Below are positions 1-6,338 of a stretch of 13,519 nt of DNA, in pieces. A program made the position numbers and the translations under genes. A model generated the notes under the pieces. It did no database searches. It was not told the DNA's origin and saw nothing but the letters and a program-made list of their open reading frames with translations. Source of the stretch: UBA2266 sp964406945 (lineage in GTDB: Bacteria > Planctomycetota > Phycisphaerae > Sedimentisphaerales > Anaerobacaceae). The stretch lies in contig CAYOTO010000071.1 in assembly GCA_964406945.1 (NCBI GenBank), positions 1 through 13,519 of the forward strand, in the 5' to 3' direction. Numbering within the stretch: the first letter of the stretch is position 1; each line of letters opens with the position of its first letter.

Positions 1-2
1 AC

Positions 3-497
3 TGGGTGGACAACGTGGACATGGTCTTTTACACGGGCCATGCAAACGGTAATTACTTTACGTTCCCCGGCAGTATGAACGACGGCCAACTCGTATACAA
101 TGAGGCCAGATGGGGCAACAACGACCTCGAGTGGCTTGTAATCGCGGCTTGCGGGCCTTTGCAGATCGATTACGGCGGAAAGGCCTGGTGGCAGAGATGG
201 GGGCCGGCGTTCAGAAGGCTCCATCTGCTCTGCGGATATCAGACGGTCAGTAACGATAACACCGTCGAGGGTCGTAAACTGGCCAATTATCTTATGAACG
301 GCTGGAAAGTCCGGACCGCCTGGATGCAGACAGGCATAGAGGTTCAGCCTTCGAGTGTCTGGATCGCCGTGATGGGAGCTATCGGCGACGGCGGAACGAG
401 TAACTCGAATGATCACTTCTGGGGCCGGGGTTCGGTGGGCCCGGATATATTCCCCAGCCAGATAATCGGTTACTGGATGGTTTATTCGCCTTCGTAG
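3..497 (+). CDS. C-terminal part of a DUF6345-like protein (5' end outside the window)
   Basis: The reading frame is open from the left edge to a TAG at 495-497, so only about 164 C-terminal residues are visible and the start lies upstream. The visible part has a hydrophobic strand ending in YTGHANG (His codon 39-41) and a second strand ending in VIAACGPL (Cys codon 150-152). Near the end are aromatic, glycine-rich stretches such as DHFWGRGSVGPD. The H...AAC arrangement resembles what I recall of the DUF6345 family, and more loosely the His/Cys dyad of caspase-like (clan CD) folds. Proteins of this kind are often large and secreted, but the signal peptide would lie outside the window. The gene is followed within 25 nt by a strong terminator, so it ends its transcription unit. 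Family assignment is from memory of motifs; function unknown. Confidence 0.75.
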   Translation, partial: WVDNVDMVFYTGHANGNYFTFPGSMNDGQLVYNEARWGNNDLEWLVIAACGPLQIDYGGKAWWQRWGPAFRRLHLLCGYQTVSNDNTVEGRKLANYLMNGWKVRTAWMQTGIEVQPSSVWIAVMGAIGDGGTSNSNDHFWGRGSVGPDIFPSQIIGYWMVYSPS

Positions 498-521
498 CAG
501 ACCTGCTTTTGATACGCGAGC

Positions 522-558
522 AAGCCGGGACGCACCTTGATCGCGTCCCGGCTTTTTT
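522..558 (+). terminator. Rho-independent terminator after the DUF6345-like gene
   Basis: A perfect 12-bp stem is formed by AAGCCGGGACGC (522-533) and GCGTCCCGGCTT (543-554) around a 9-nt loop. The right arm runs into a run of six T (553-558). It begins 25 nt after the stop codon of the first gene and closes that transcription unit. Confidence 0.92.
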
Positions 559-608
559 CATTCCATTGCCGGAGCGAATACCTTCTCGGCAATTCGGCCC
601 GCAATTTT

Positions 609-617
609 TGATATTAT
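609..617 (+). promoter_or_regulatory. Candidate extended -10 promoter for the PAP2 gene
   Basis: TATTAT at 612-617 is preceded by TGA (609-611), giving an extended -10 element (TGnTATTAT). No convincing -35 box sits 16-18 nt upstream, as can be tolerated for extended -10 promoters. Transcription would begin near 624 and leave a leader of about 105 nt before the PAP2 start. The rest of the 498-729 gap holds only the terminator and a 7-codon ATG frame at 691-711 with no evident role. Confidence 0.35.
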
Positions 618-729
618 GACATGTGGAAAATCACCGATTATAACTTTAGTGGCACATTGCCGCCGGTCGATCCGGTGGTGATGAGGCGAAATGCAGACAA
701 AGACAGATTGAGCGAAAAAGGTAGCTTAT

Positions 730-1440
730 ATGGGAGACTCATCGCGGCGGTCAATGCCGAATGCAAGAACAGGACCCAGACCGATCTGGCGGGAGGGTAT
801 AGTCCTGGTGGCTCTGGCGGTGATTGCCGGAGGAATCTGGCTATTTGCCGAGATAGCCGATGAAGTTATCGAAGGCGATACGCATGAGATCGACCGGTGG
901 ATTCTGCTTTCAATGCGGGATGCCGACGACAGGAATGATCTGTGGGGACCGGGATGGATCGAAGAAGCGGGACGGGATCTGACGGCACTGGGCGGCACGA
1001 GTGTGCTTTTTCTTGTTACGGTCGCCACATTGGGAGGACTGTGCCTGACAAGGCGATGGTACGCTCTGATGACGGTTCTGGTTGCGGTTCTGGGCGGAAC
1101 ACTGCTGGTGCTGGGCCTGAAACTGGGATTCGACCGTCCGCGCCCGGATCTGGTGCCGCATGGATCGCACGTTTACACCCAGAGTTTTCCGAGCGGACAT
1201 TCGATGCTGGCGGGCGTAACGTATCTTACGCTGGGCTTTCTGGTTGCCCGCGTCACGAGAGAGCGGCGGCTGCGCGCATACATCGTTGCGGTGTCCGTCG
1301 CCGTCACACTTCTGGTCGGAATCAGCCGTATCTATCTGGGCGTTCACTGGCCCACCGACGTATTGGCCGGATGGACCGCCGGAGCGGTCTGGGCACTTAC
1401 GTGCTGGGTCACGGCCAGTTGGCTGCGCAGACGCACCTGA
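730..1440 (+). CDS. PAP2-family membrane phosphatase
   Basis: This 236-residue integral membrane protein is of the type-2 phosphatidic acid phosphatase (PAP2) superfamily, whose bacterial members dephosphorylate lipid phosphates such as undecaprenyl pyrophosphate or phosphatidylglycerol phosphate on the outer face of the inner membrane. All three signature motifs are intact: KX6RP (K131 to R138-P139), PSGH (154-157) and SRX5HX3D (S189, R190, H196, D200), which include the catalytic histidines. Membrane segments are visible at about 24-42, 90-107, 111-130, 159-174 and 201-222, normal for the family. ATG 730 is preceded by AAGGT (718-722), a modest ribosome binding site; the same frame is closed upstream by a TGA at 709. 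The gene stands alone between a terminator and a convergent tRNA. The exact lipid substrate cannot be told from the sequence. Confidence 0.93.
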   Translation: MGDSSRRSMPNARTGPRPIWREGIVLVALAVIAGGIWLFAEIADEVIEGDTHEIDRWILLSMRDADDRNDLWGPGWIEEAGRDLTALGGTSVLFLVTVATLGGLCLTRRWYALMTVLVAVLGGTLLVLGLKLGFDRPRPDLVPHGSHVYTQSFPSGHSMLAGVTYLTLGFLVARVTRERRLRAYIVAVSVAVTLLVGISRIYLGVHWPTDVLAGWTAGAVWALTCWVTASWLRRRT

Positions 1441-1516
1441 TATGCGCCAATTGGGGTTGCAGTACAACAGGGCGTCTAGTACGCTCCGCAGTCGAGATTC
1501 ATGGAGAATCGAGAAA

Positions 1517-1590
1517 AGGCGGCGGCCGGATTCGAACCGGCGAATAACGGTTTTGCAAACCGTCGCCTTAGGCCACTTGGCTACGCCGCC
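1517..1590 (-). tRNA. tRNA-Cys (anticodon GCA)
   Basis: The minus strand folds into a complete 74-nt cloverleaf. The acceptor stem pairs GGCGGCG with CGCCGCC, the D-arm stem is GCC/GGC, and the anticodon stem ACGGT/ACCGT encloses the loop TTGCAAA with anticodon GCA. The variable loop is TATTC, and the T-arm GCCGG/CCGGC carries the loop TTCGAAT. The unpaired base after the acceptor stem is U (position 73), the known identity base of cysteine tRNAs. The 3' CCA is not encoded (the next bases read TTT), so it must be added by the CCA-adding enzyme. The gene converges with the PAP2 gene and has its own promoter upstream. Confidence 0.97.
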
Positions 1591-1605
1591 GTGTGCAAGA
1601 GACGA

Positions 1606-1634
1606 ATTCTACCCATTCAAAAAGGCCCTTGCAA
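1606..1634 (-). promoter_or_regulatory. Promoter of the tRNA-Cys gene
   Basis: On the minus strand a -35 box TTGCAA (1629-1634) is separated by exactly 17 nt from a -10 box TAGAAT (1606-1611; 5 of 6 bases match TATAAT). Transcription would start near 1599, about 9 nt before the mature tRNA 5' end at 1590. Spacing and position fit a housekeeping sigma-factor promoter for the tRNA. Confidence 0.7.
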
Positions 1635-1830
1635 ATAAAATATCGCACTTTTTCGGCCGGTCATCCTGCATTTTCCGGCAAGATTTCTGTCGGGGCGGGC
1701 GCCTTTGTCGGCACAACCGGCTGCACGGTGGTCGGTCTGTACGTATTCCGGCGACAGCAGGAATGTTGTATTCTGCCGCTGGCAATCACTCACTGTTGCT
1801 CGGAACGGTTCAAAAACAGCTGTGTGATCG

Positions 1831-1868
1831 GTTTTTGGCTTTGTTTTTGGCTCGTCAGGCTGTATAAT
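1831..1868 (+). promoter_or_regulatory. Candidate promoter of the efflux operon, with a direct repeat at the -35 region
   Basis: A perfect TATAAT lies at 1863-1868, with TTGTTT (1841-1846) 16 nt upstream as a weak -35 box. The 10-mer GTTTTTGGCT occurs twice, at 1831-1840 and 1843-1852. The copies are offset by 12 bp and flank or overlap the -35 box, so they could be an operator for a regulator. Transcription would begin near 1875, about 50 nt before the chosen start of the outer-membrane gene. The stretch 1635-1830 upstream shows no gene I can support. Confidence 0.5.
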
Positions 1869-1927
1869 GAGCGTTTAATGGATAACGAGGGTGTTTGTAT
1901 CCGGGGGGTATGCCGGAGTATAGCAGC

Positions 1928-3586
1928 ATGTATCGAAGGTTTTGCCTCGTTCGTCTTGTTTGGTGGGGTTTGTGTATCCCGGCGGCATTGTTGTTTGTCG
2001 GTTCGTGCACACCCGAGCAATACAAGACCGAAGCGGACAATGAGGTTTACAGGATAATAGACGGAAAATGGCAGACCAGCCATGGTCGGCGGGTGAACTA
2101 CGCCATCGTGGACGCCAATCGTGCTCCCGACGCCATTACGCTCGATCCCAACGAGCCTGTCATGGGTCGACTCAGCCTTGCACAAGCTCTGGCCATAGCA
2201 ACGTCCAATAATCGCCGGTATCAGAGCCAGAAAGAGCAACTCTACCGCACGGCGCTGGATCTTACGCTGGAGCGGCACAACTTCGCTAATCAGTGGTTCG
2301 GGACGATCGATTCGGAGTATCTCCATGCGCCCGGGGATGAAAGCCTGGGAATGGAGACCTCGACCGGTTTCGATCGACTGTTGGCCGGCGGGGCCAGAGT
2401 CAGCGTCGGACTGGCGGCCGACTGGCTGAGATTTCTTACCGGCGATCCGCGCACCACGCTTGGTTCGGTGCTTACAGCAACAATTCGCCAGCCCCTGATG
2501 CAGGACGCCGGGCGCGAAGTAGTGCAGGAAAACCTGACCCAGGCCGAGCGAAACGTTCTGTACGAGATTCGCCGGTTCAATCGGTACCGCAAGACGTTCG
2601 TGGTCGACATGGTTCGGGATTATTACAATGTGCTTCAGGCGCTGGACAGGGTCAAAAACGACAAAAACAACTACGACAACCTGCTGGCAAACGAGAAAAG
2701 GGTCTCGATGATGGCCGATACGGGCCGCGTACCGCGATTCCAGCAGGACGAAGTCCGCCAGTCCACTCTGAAGGCTCAGGACAGTTATATACGTTCGATG
2801 GAAGCTTATAAGGGTGCATTGGACCGGTTTAAGATTACGCTGGCTTTGCCGGTAGATGTCGAGATACAACTCGACCCGAATGAGTTGGACGCGCTGGAGA
2901 CTATCGGGATCGCCGAACCAAACCTGAATGTTCAGGATGCAGTTGCAGCGGCTGTGGGTATGCGGCTGGATCTGGCAAATGCCCGCGACAACGTGGATGA
3001 CGCTGAGCGCAAAATAGTGGTTGCAGCTGACCGGCTTGAGGGCGGTCTGGATATTATCGCCGGTCTGGGGCTTCCATCGGCGGAAAACCACAACGCGGGC
3101 CGGTATATGTATGACAACGGTACGTATCGTCTGGGCGTCTCGGCCGATCTGCCTTTGGATAAAAAGGCCCAGCGGAACGAATATCGACGGGCTTTAATAA
3201 ACCTTGACGAGACCCGCAGAAACTGGCGAGAAAGCCTGGACGAGGTCAAATTCGACGTGCGTCAGGCTTATCGAGACCTGGAAAAGGCCTATACCAGCTA
3301 CAAAATCCAGCTTCTGAGCCTGGAACTGGCGGAAAAGCGTGTGGACATGCAGATGATTCTGCTGCAGGAAGGCCGAGCCACGACCAGAAACTACCTGGAC
3401 GCCCAGGATGACCTGCTTTTGGCGCAGAACGCCAAGACGCAGGCTCTAATCGACTTTACTCTGGCGCGTCTGAGGTTTTATCGTGATGTGGGCCTGTTGC
3501 AGGTGCGGCCGGACGGGCTCTGGGAAGAACCTGACAGGCAGATCAGCAACAATATCGAGCGGGAAGATGAAAAATCCGAATCCTGA
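1928..3586 (+). CDS. TolC-family outer-membrane efflux lipoprotein
   Basis: A 552-residue outer-membrane channel subunit of the OEP/TolC family, which forms the trimeric exit duct of tripartite exporters. I chose ATG 1928 because GGAG lies at 1914-1917 and the product then begins with a compact lipoprotein signal: MYRR, a hydrophobic stretch, and a lipobox-like VGSC with the lipidated Cys at residue 27. ATG 1910 and TTG 1895 in the same frame are alternatives. The rest shows the duplicated OEP pattern of long amphipathic helices, for example an early SLAQALAIATSNN segment, the first repeat to about residue 320, and a second repeat containing RQAYRDLEKAY and EGRATTRNYLDAQDDLL near the end. It is followed after 81 nt by the adaptor gene, so it is the first gene of the efflux operon. 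Family assignment is firm; the cargo is unknown. Confidence 0.9.
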   Translation: MYRRFCLVRLVWWGLCIPAALLFVGSCTPEQYKTEADNEVYRIIDGKWQTSHGRRVNYAIVDANRAPDAITLDPNEPVMGRLSLAQALAIATSNNRRYQSQKEQLYRTALDLTLERHNFANQWFGTIDSEYLHAPGDESLGMETSTGFDRLLAGGARVSVGLAADWLRFLTGDPRTTLGSVLTATIRQPLMQDAGREVVQENLTQAERNVLYEIRRFNRYRKTFVVDMVRDYYNVLQALDRVKNDKNNYDNLLANEKRVSMMADTGRVPRFQQDEVRQSTLKAQDSYIRSMEAYKGALDRFKITLALPVDVEIQLDPNELDALETIGIAEPNLNVQDAVAAAVGMRLDLANARDNVDDAERKIVVAADRLEGGLDIIAGLGLPSAENHNAGRYMYDNGTYRLGVSADLPLDKKAQRNEYRRALINLDETRRNWRESLDEVKFDVRQAYRDLEKAYTSYKIQLLSLELAEKRVDMQMILLQEGRATTRNYLDAQDDLLLAQNAKTQALIDFTLARLRFYRDVGLLQVRPDGLWEEPDRQISNNIEREDEKSES

Positions 3587-3639
3587 CCTGATTTTCTGTT
3601 GCTGCACGTGGGTTTTGCACCACCAATAAGTAGAGCTTG

Positions 3640-3666
3640 ATGAACAAATATGTTGAGTTGAATTGA
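3640..3666 (+). other. Possible 8-residue leader ORF before the adaptor gene
   Basis: A short frame, ATG at 3640 to TGA at 3664-3666, encodes MNKYVELN and ends 1 nt before the adaptor start at 3668. TAGAG lies just upstream (3631-3635), while the adaptor itself has only a weak GAG (3655-3657) 10 nt before its start. The arrangement would allow translational coupling by a terminating ribosome. It could equally be chance in an 81-nt spacer. Confidence 0.2.
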
Positions 3667-3667
3667 T

Positions 3668-5491
3668 ATGAGCGGAAACAACAATAAGTCGACGAAGAAG
3701 CCACTGCCGATTGCGGCAATAGTCGCAATTGCGGCTCTGGCGGTACTTGGGATAGCGTGGTTTGCGATATCGGCGGGGCGCTCGTCAAGCTCCGGACCGG
3801 TCAGGGCTACGTTTACGGTCGAACCGAGAGATCTTACTATCAGCGTTACGGAATCCGGCGAGATCAAGGCCCGACGATACACGGATTATCTCTGTGAGGT
3901 CGAGGGCAGTACACCTATCATTGACATCGTTCCTGAGGGAACCGGTATAACCGCCGAAGACGTAGAAAACGGGATGGTTCTGTGCCAGCTCGACGACGGA
4001 GATTTGAGCGAGTCCTACACCAAGCAGAAGATTTCATTCGCCACAGCCGAAGCGGCTTATACGGAAGCCGTGGAGGCAAACGATATCCAGGTCAACCAGA
4101 ATGAAAGCGACATCACGACGGCAAGACTGGCCGTCAAGTTCGCGCTGATGGATCTCAAGAAATACCTCTCGGCCGAACTCGCCGAGGAGATCGTTCAGCG
4201 AACCGAAAACCTCGACAGCGTGGACAACAGAGTAATAGATTCGCTGATTCAGGAACTTGTCGCAGATCCGTGCGATCCGCGATGGGGTGGCGACAGTTAT
4301 CAACAGAAGCTGTTGCTCGAGTCAAATATCAAGCTTGCGAAGGGCCAGCTCGAGCGGGACAAGAACCAGCTCAGGGGTACGGTGCGTCTTTTCGAGAAAG
4401 AGTATGTGGCCAAGACGGAACTCGAGCGGGATCAGTTATCACACGACCGCAGCGAAATAGATGTAAAGCAGGCCCAGACCGCTCTGGAACTGTTCCTGCG
4501 GTACGACTTCCCCAAGGAAACTCAGCAGTTGTTCAGCGACTATATCGAGGCGGGCCGGCAACTCGAAAGGACTTACGCCCAGGCCCGGGCCATGCTGGCA
4601 CAGACCGGAGCCAAACTGGCCCAGGCAAAGGCCACTTACGATCTCGAAAAAGAGCAGCTCGAAAAGCTCCGGCAGCAGGTGGATGCCTGCACGATCACCG
4701 CAACTGTGCCCGGAATGGTTATTTACGGAAGCAGCACCGATTACTACTCGAGACGAAGCGACCCGATCGAGATCGGTGACAGCGTGCACAAGGGCCAGAA
4801 GATAATAACGATACCCGATACGAATGAAATGGCGGCGGTAATACGCGTTCACGAATCATGGGTACAGAAGGTGGACGTTGGGATGCCGGTTACAGTGGTT
4901 GCCGAGCCGTTTCCGGACAACCGGATGAGCGGTGAAGTCCTTAGTGTGGCGCCTCTGCCGGACCCACAGAGCCGGTGGATGAACACGGGTTTGAAGGTCT
5001 ACACAACTGAGGTCACCATAGAAGGGCAGCACCGACACCTGCGGCCCGGCATGAGCGCCAAAGTCGAGATCATCATAGACGAGCTTGACGACGTGCTGGC
5101 TGTGCCGATTCAGGCGGTTGCAAGCAATAAAGGACAGAAGTACTGCTATGTGGTCAAAGGCGATCAGCTCGAACAGCGACCGGTGAAGGTGGGCCAGTTC
5201 AACGACACTTTCATACATATTACCGAAGGTCTCAAAGCGGGGGACGTGATATCTCTCGTTCCGCCCAGACAAAAAGAGGATGAAAAAAAAAGAGATCGAA
5301 GCGGCGAGAGGAACGGGCGAAAACAGCAGGACGATCAGGATAAGCAGCAGGAGGAAAACGCTCCGAACTCGGATCCGGACGATCCGGACAATCCTCAGCG
5401 CGGTCAGGACGACGACGAAGCAGTACCGCCCGGAGAAGAAGCCAATGCACGCGGGCCGGCCCGAGGCGAAGGCCCGCCCGTGCAGCAGTAA
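3668..5491 (+). CDS. HlyD/MacA-type membrane-fusion (periplasmic adaptor) protein
   Basis: This 607-residue adaptor would link the inner-membrane ABC transporter to the TolC-like channel. It has a short cytosolic N-terminus, one membrane anchor at about 13-34, then a first half of the barrel-sandwich domain (TESGEIKAR near 61-69). A very long, mostly helical hairpin follows at about 118-340, including the typical LFEKEYVAKTELERDQ (241-256). The second half of the barrel-sandwich (TVPGMVIYG, 346-354), a beta-barrel domain (about 388-475, LRPGMSAKVEI) and a membrane-proximal domain (about 476-532) complete the order. Residues 533-607 form a hydrophilic tail rich in D, E, K, R, Q and P with no recognisable fold. 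At 607 residues it is longer than the usual 350-450; the hairpin and tail account for this. The start is ATG 3668 with a poor ribosome binding site. It sits between the channel and ATPase genes, which supports the role. Confidence 0.92.
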   Translation: MSGNNNKSTKKPLPIAAIVAIAALAVLGIAWFAISAGRSSSSGPVRATFTVEPRDLTISVTESGEIKARRYTDYLCEVEGSTPIIDIVPEGTGITAEDVENGMVLCQLDDGDLSESYTKQKISFATAEAAYTEAVEANDIQVNQNESDITTARLAVKFALMDLKKYLSAELAEEIVQRTENLDSVDNRVIDSLIQELVADPCDPRWGGDSYQQKLLLESNIKLAKGQLERDKNQLRGTVRLFEKEYVAKTELERDQLSHDRSEIDVKQAQTALELFLRYDFPKETQQLFSDYIEAGRQLERTYAQARAMLAQTGAKLAQAKATYDLEKEQLEKLRQQVDACTITATVPGMVIYGSSTDYYSRRSDPIEIGDSVHKGQKIITIPDTNEMAAVIRVHESWVQKVDVGMPVTVVAEPFPDNRMSGEVLSVAPLPDPQSRWMNTGLKVYTTEVTIEGQHRHLRPGMSAKVEIIIDELDDVLAVPIQAVASNKGQKYCYVVKGDQLEQRPVKVGQFNDTFIHITEGLKAGDVISLVPPRQKEDEKKRDRSGERNGRKQQDDQDKQQEENAPNSDPDDPDNPQRGQDDDEAVPPGEEANARGPARGEGPPVQQ

Positions 5492-5547
5492 ACCCCGACG
5501 AAAACGGTGGAGGGTTCAGCAGTCCCTTTTTGGGACAATCCCGCGGC

Positions 5548-5563
5548 AGCGCATAAGCGCATA
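5548..5563 (+). repeat. Perfect 8-bp tandem repeat upstream of the ATPase start
   Basis: AGCGCATA occurs twice head to tail (5548-5555 and 5556-5563) in the 90-nt spacer between the adaptor and the ATPase gene. A second small feature in the spacer is a 5-bp hairpin, GTCCC/GGGAC, at 5522-5536. Neither has a known role; both lie where translation of the ATPase begins. Confidence 0.6.
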
Positions 5564-5581
5564 CTAGTGGCAGAACCAGCG

Positions 5582-6268
5582 ATGGCAATAGTATCGATTG
5601 AAAAACTGTGCAAGAGTTATCAATTGGGAGCGATGGAACTGCCCGTGCTGAAGAATCTCGATATGATAATCGAGCAGGGTGAGTACGTGGCGATAATGGG
5701 TCCGAGCGGTTCGGGCAAATCCACTCTGTTGAATGTTCTGGGCTGCCTGGACAGGCCAACCGCCGGCAGCTACATATTGGGCGACGATGACGTCTCGCAA
5801 CTCGACGACGATGAACTGTCGGCGATCAGAGGTTCGAGAATAGGATTCATATTTCAGTCTTACAACCTGATCAGTCAGCTCAACATAATCGAGAACATCG
5901 AAGTTCCCATGTTTTACCAGGGCATCAACGAAGCCGCCAGCCAGGCCAAAGCGGTGGAACTGGCAACGATGGTGGGCCTGAGTAACAGACTCAGACACAG
6001 ACCCTTCGAACTTTCCGGCGGCCAGCAGCAGAGGGTGGCAATCGCAAGGGCCCTGGCGAACGATCCATTGATTATCCTCGGCGACGAGCCCACGGGAAAC
6101 CTGGACTCCAAGAGCGGCGCCGAAATCCTAGAAATACTGGACGATCTGCATATGCAGGGCAAAACGTTAATTCTGGTAACACACGACGAGAACGTAAGTC
6201 GCCGGGCACAGAGGGTCTTTCACATGCTCGACGGACAGATTGAAAGAATTGAACATAAGGGCCATTAG
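5582..6268 (+). CDS. MacB/LolD-type ABC transporter ATP-binding protein
   Basis: A 228-residue cytoplasmic ATPase that would power the tripartite exporter with the permease encoded just downstream. All nucleotide-binding motifs are present: Walker A GPSGSGKST (40-48), Q-loop Q92 in FIFQSYNLI, signature LSGGQ (144-148, followed by QQRVAIARAL), Walker B LIILGDEP with catalytic E169, the D-loop NLD (173-175), and the switch histidine H201 in VTHDEN. Length and the SYNLI/ENIEVP wording are typical of the MacB/LolD branch, which uses mechanotransmission rather than direct membrane transport. I chose ATG 5582 because the protein then begins directly with MAIVSIEKLCKSY; the frame is open back to GTG 5567 and GTG 5507, and no start has a good ribosome binding site. 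Stop codon at 6266-6268. Confidence 0.95.
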   Translation: MAIVSIEKLCKSYQLGAMELPVLKNLDMIIEQGEYVAIMGPSGSGKSTLLNVLGCLDRPTAGSYILGDDDVSQLDDDELSAIRGSRIGFIFQSYNLISQLNIIENIEVPMFYQGINEAASQAKAVELATMVGLSNRLRHRPFELSGGQQQRVAIARALANDPLIILGDEPTGNLDSKSGAEILEILDDLHMQGKTLILVTHDENVSRRAQRVFHMLDGQIERIEHKGH

Positions 6269-6338
6269 TTGAACGCACGGGCCGCAGGCCGGGCCCGGCA
6301 AATACGTCTTTTGGGCTTTGCATCTTTGCTTAAGAAAA

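Noticed and set aside
621..863. 80-codon plus-strand frame starting ATG 621
   Set aside because: It overlaps the first 134 bases of the PAP2 gene, has no ribosome binding site and would begin right at the predicted transcription start.
1489..1513. Inverted repeat GATTC/GAATC downstream of the tRNA, considered as its terminator
   Set aside because: Only 5 bp of stem and no clear T-run on the minus strand after it.
910..1547. Open frames on both strands (910-1467 minus, 942-1547 plus) over the phosphatase
   Set aside because: They overlap the PAP2 gene, whose three catalytic motifs are all in the frame starting at 730; the plus-strand one also runs into the tRNA.
1878..2057. Out-of-frame ATG frame (Cys-rich product) over the start of the TolC-family gene
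   Set aside because: No ribosome binding site precedes it, and it mostly overlaps the lipoprotein signal sequence in another frame.
1790..3091. Long open frame of 433 codons on the minus strand
   Set aside because: It lies antisense to the TolC-family gene, whose protein is clearly recognisable; the minus-strand product has no domain pattern and is a shadow.
6288..6299. 12-bp GC palindrome between ATPase and permease, considered as an attenuator or terminator
   Set aside because: A perfect palindrome with no loop bases and no T-run; the two genes must be co-expressed, so a terminator here is unlikely.
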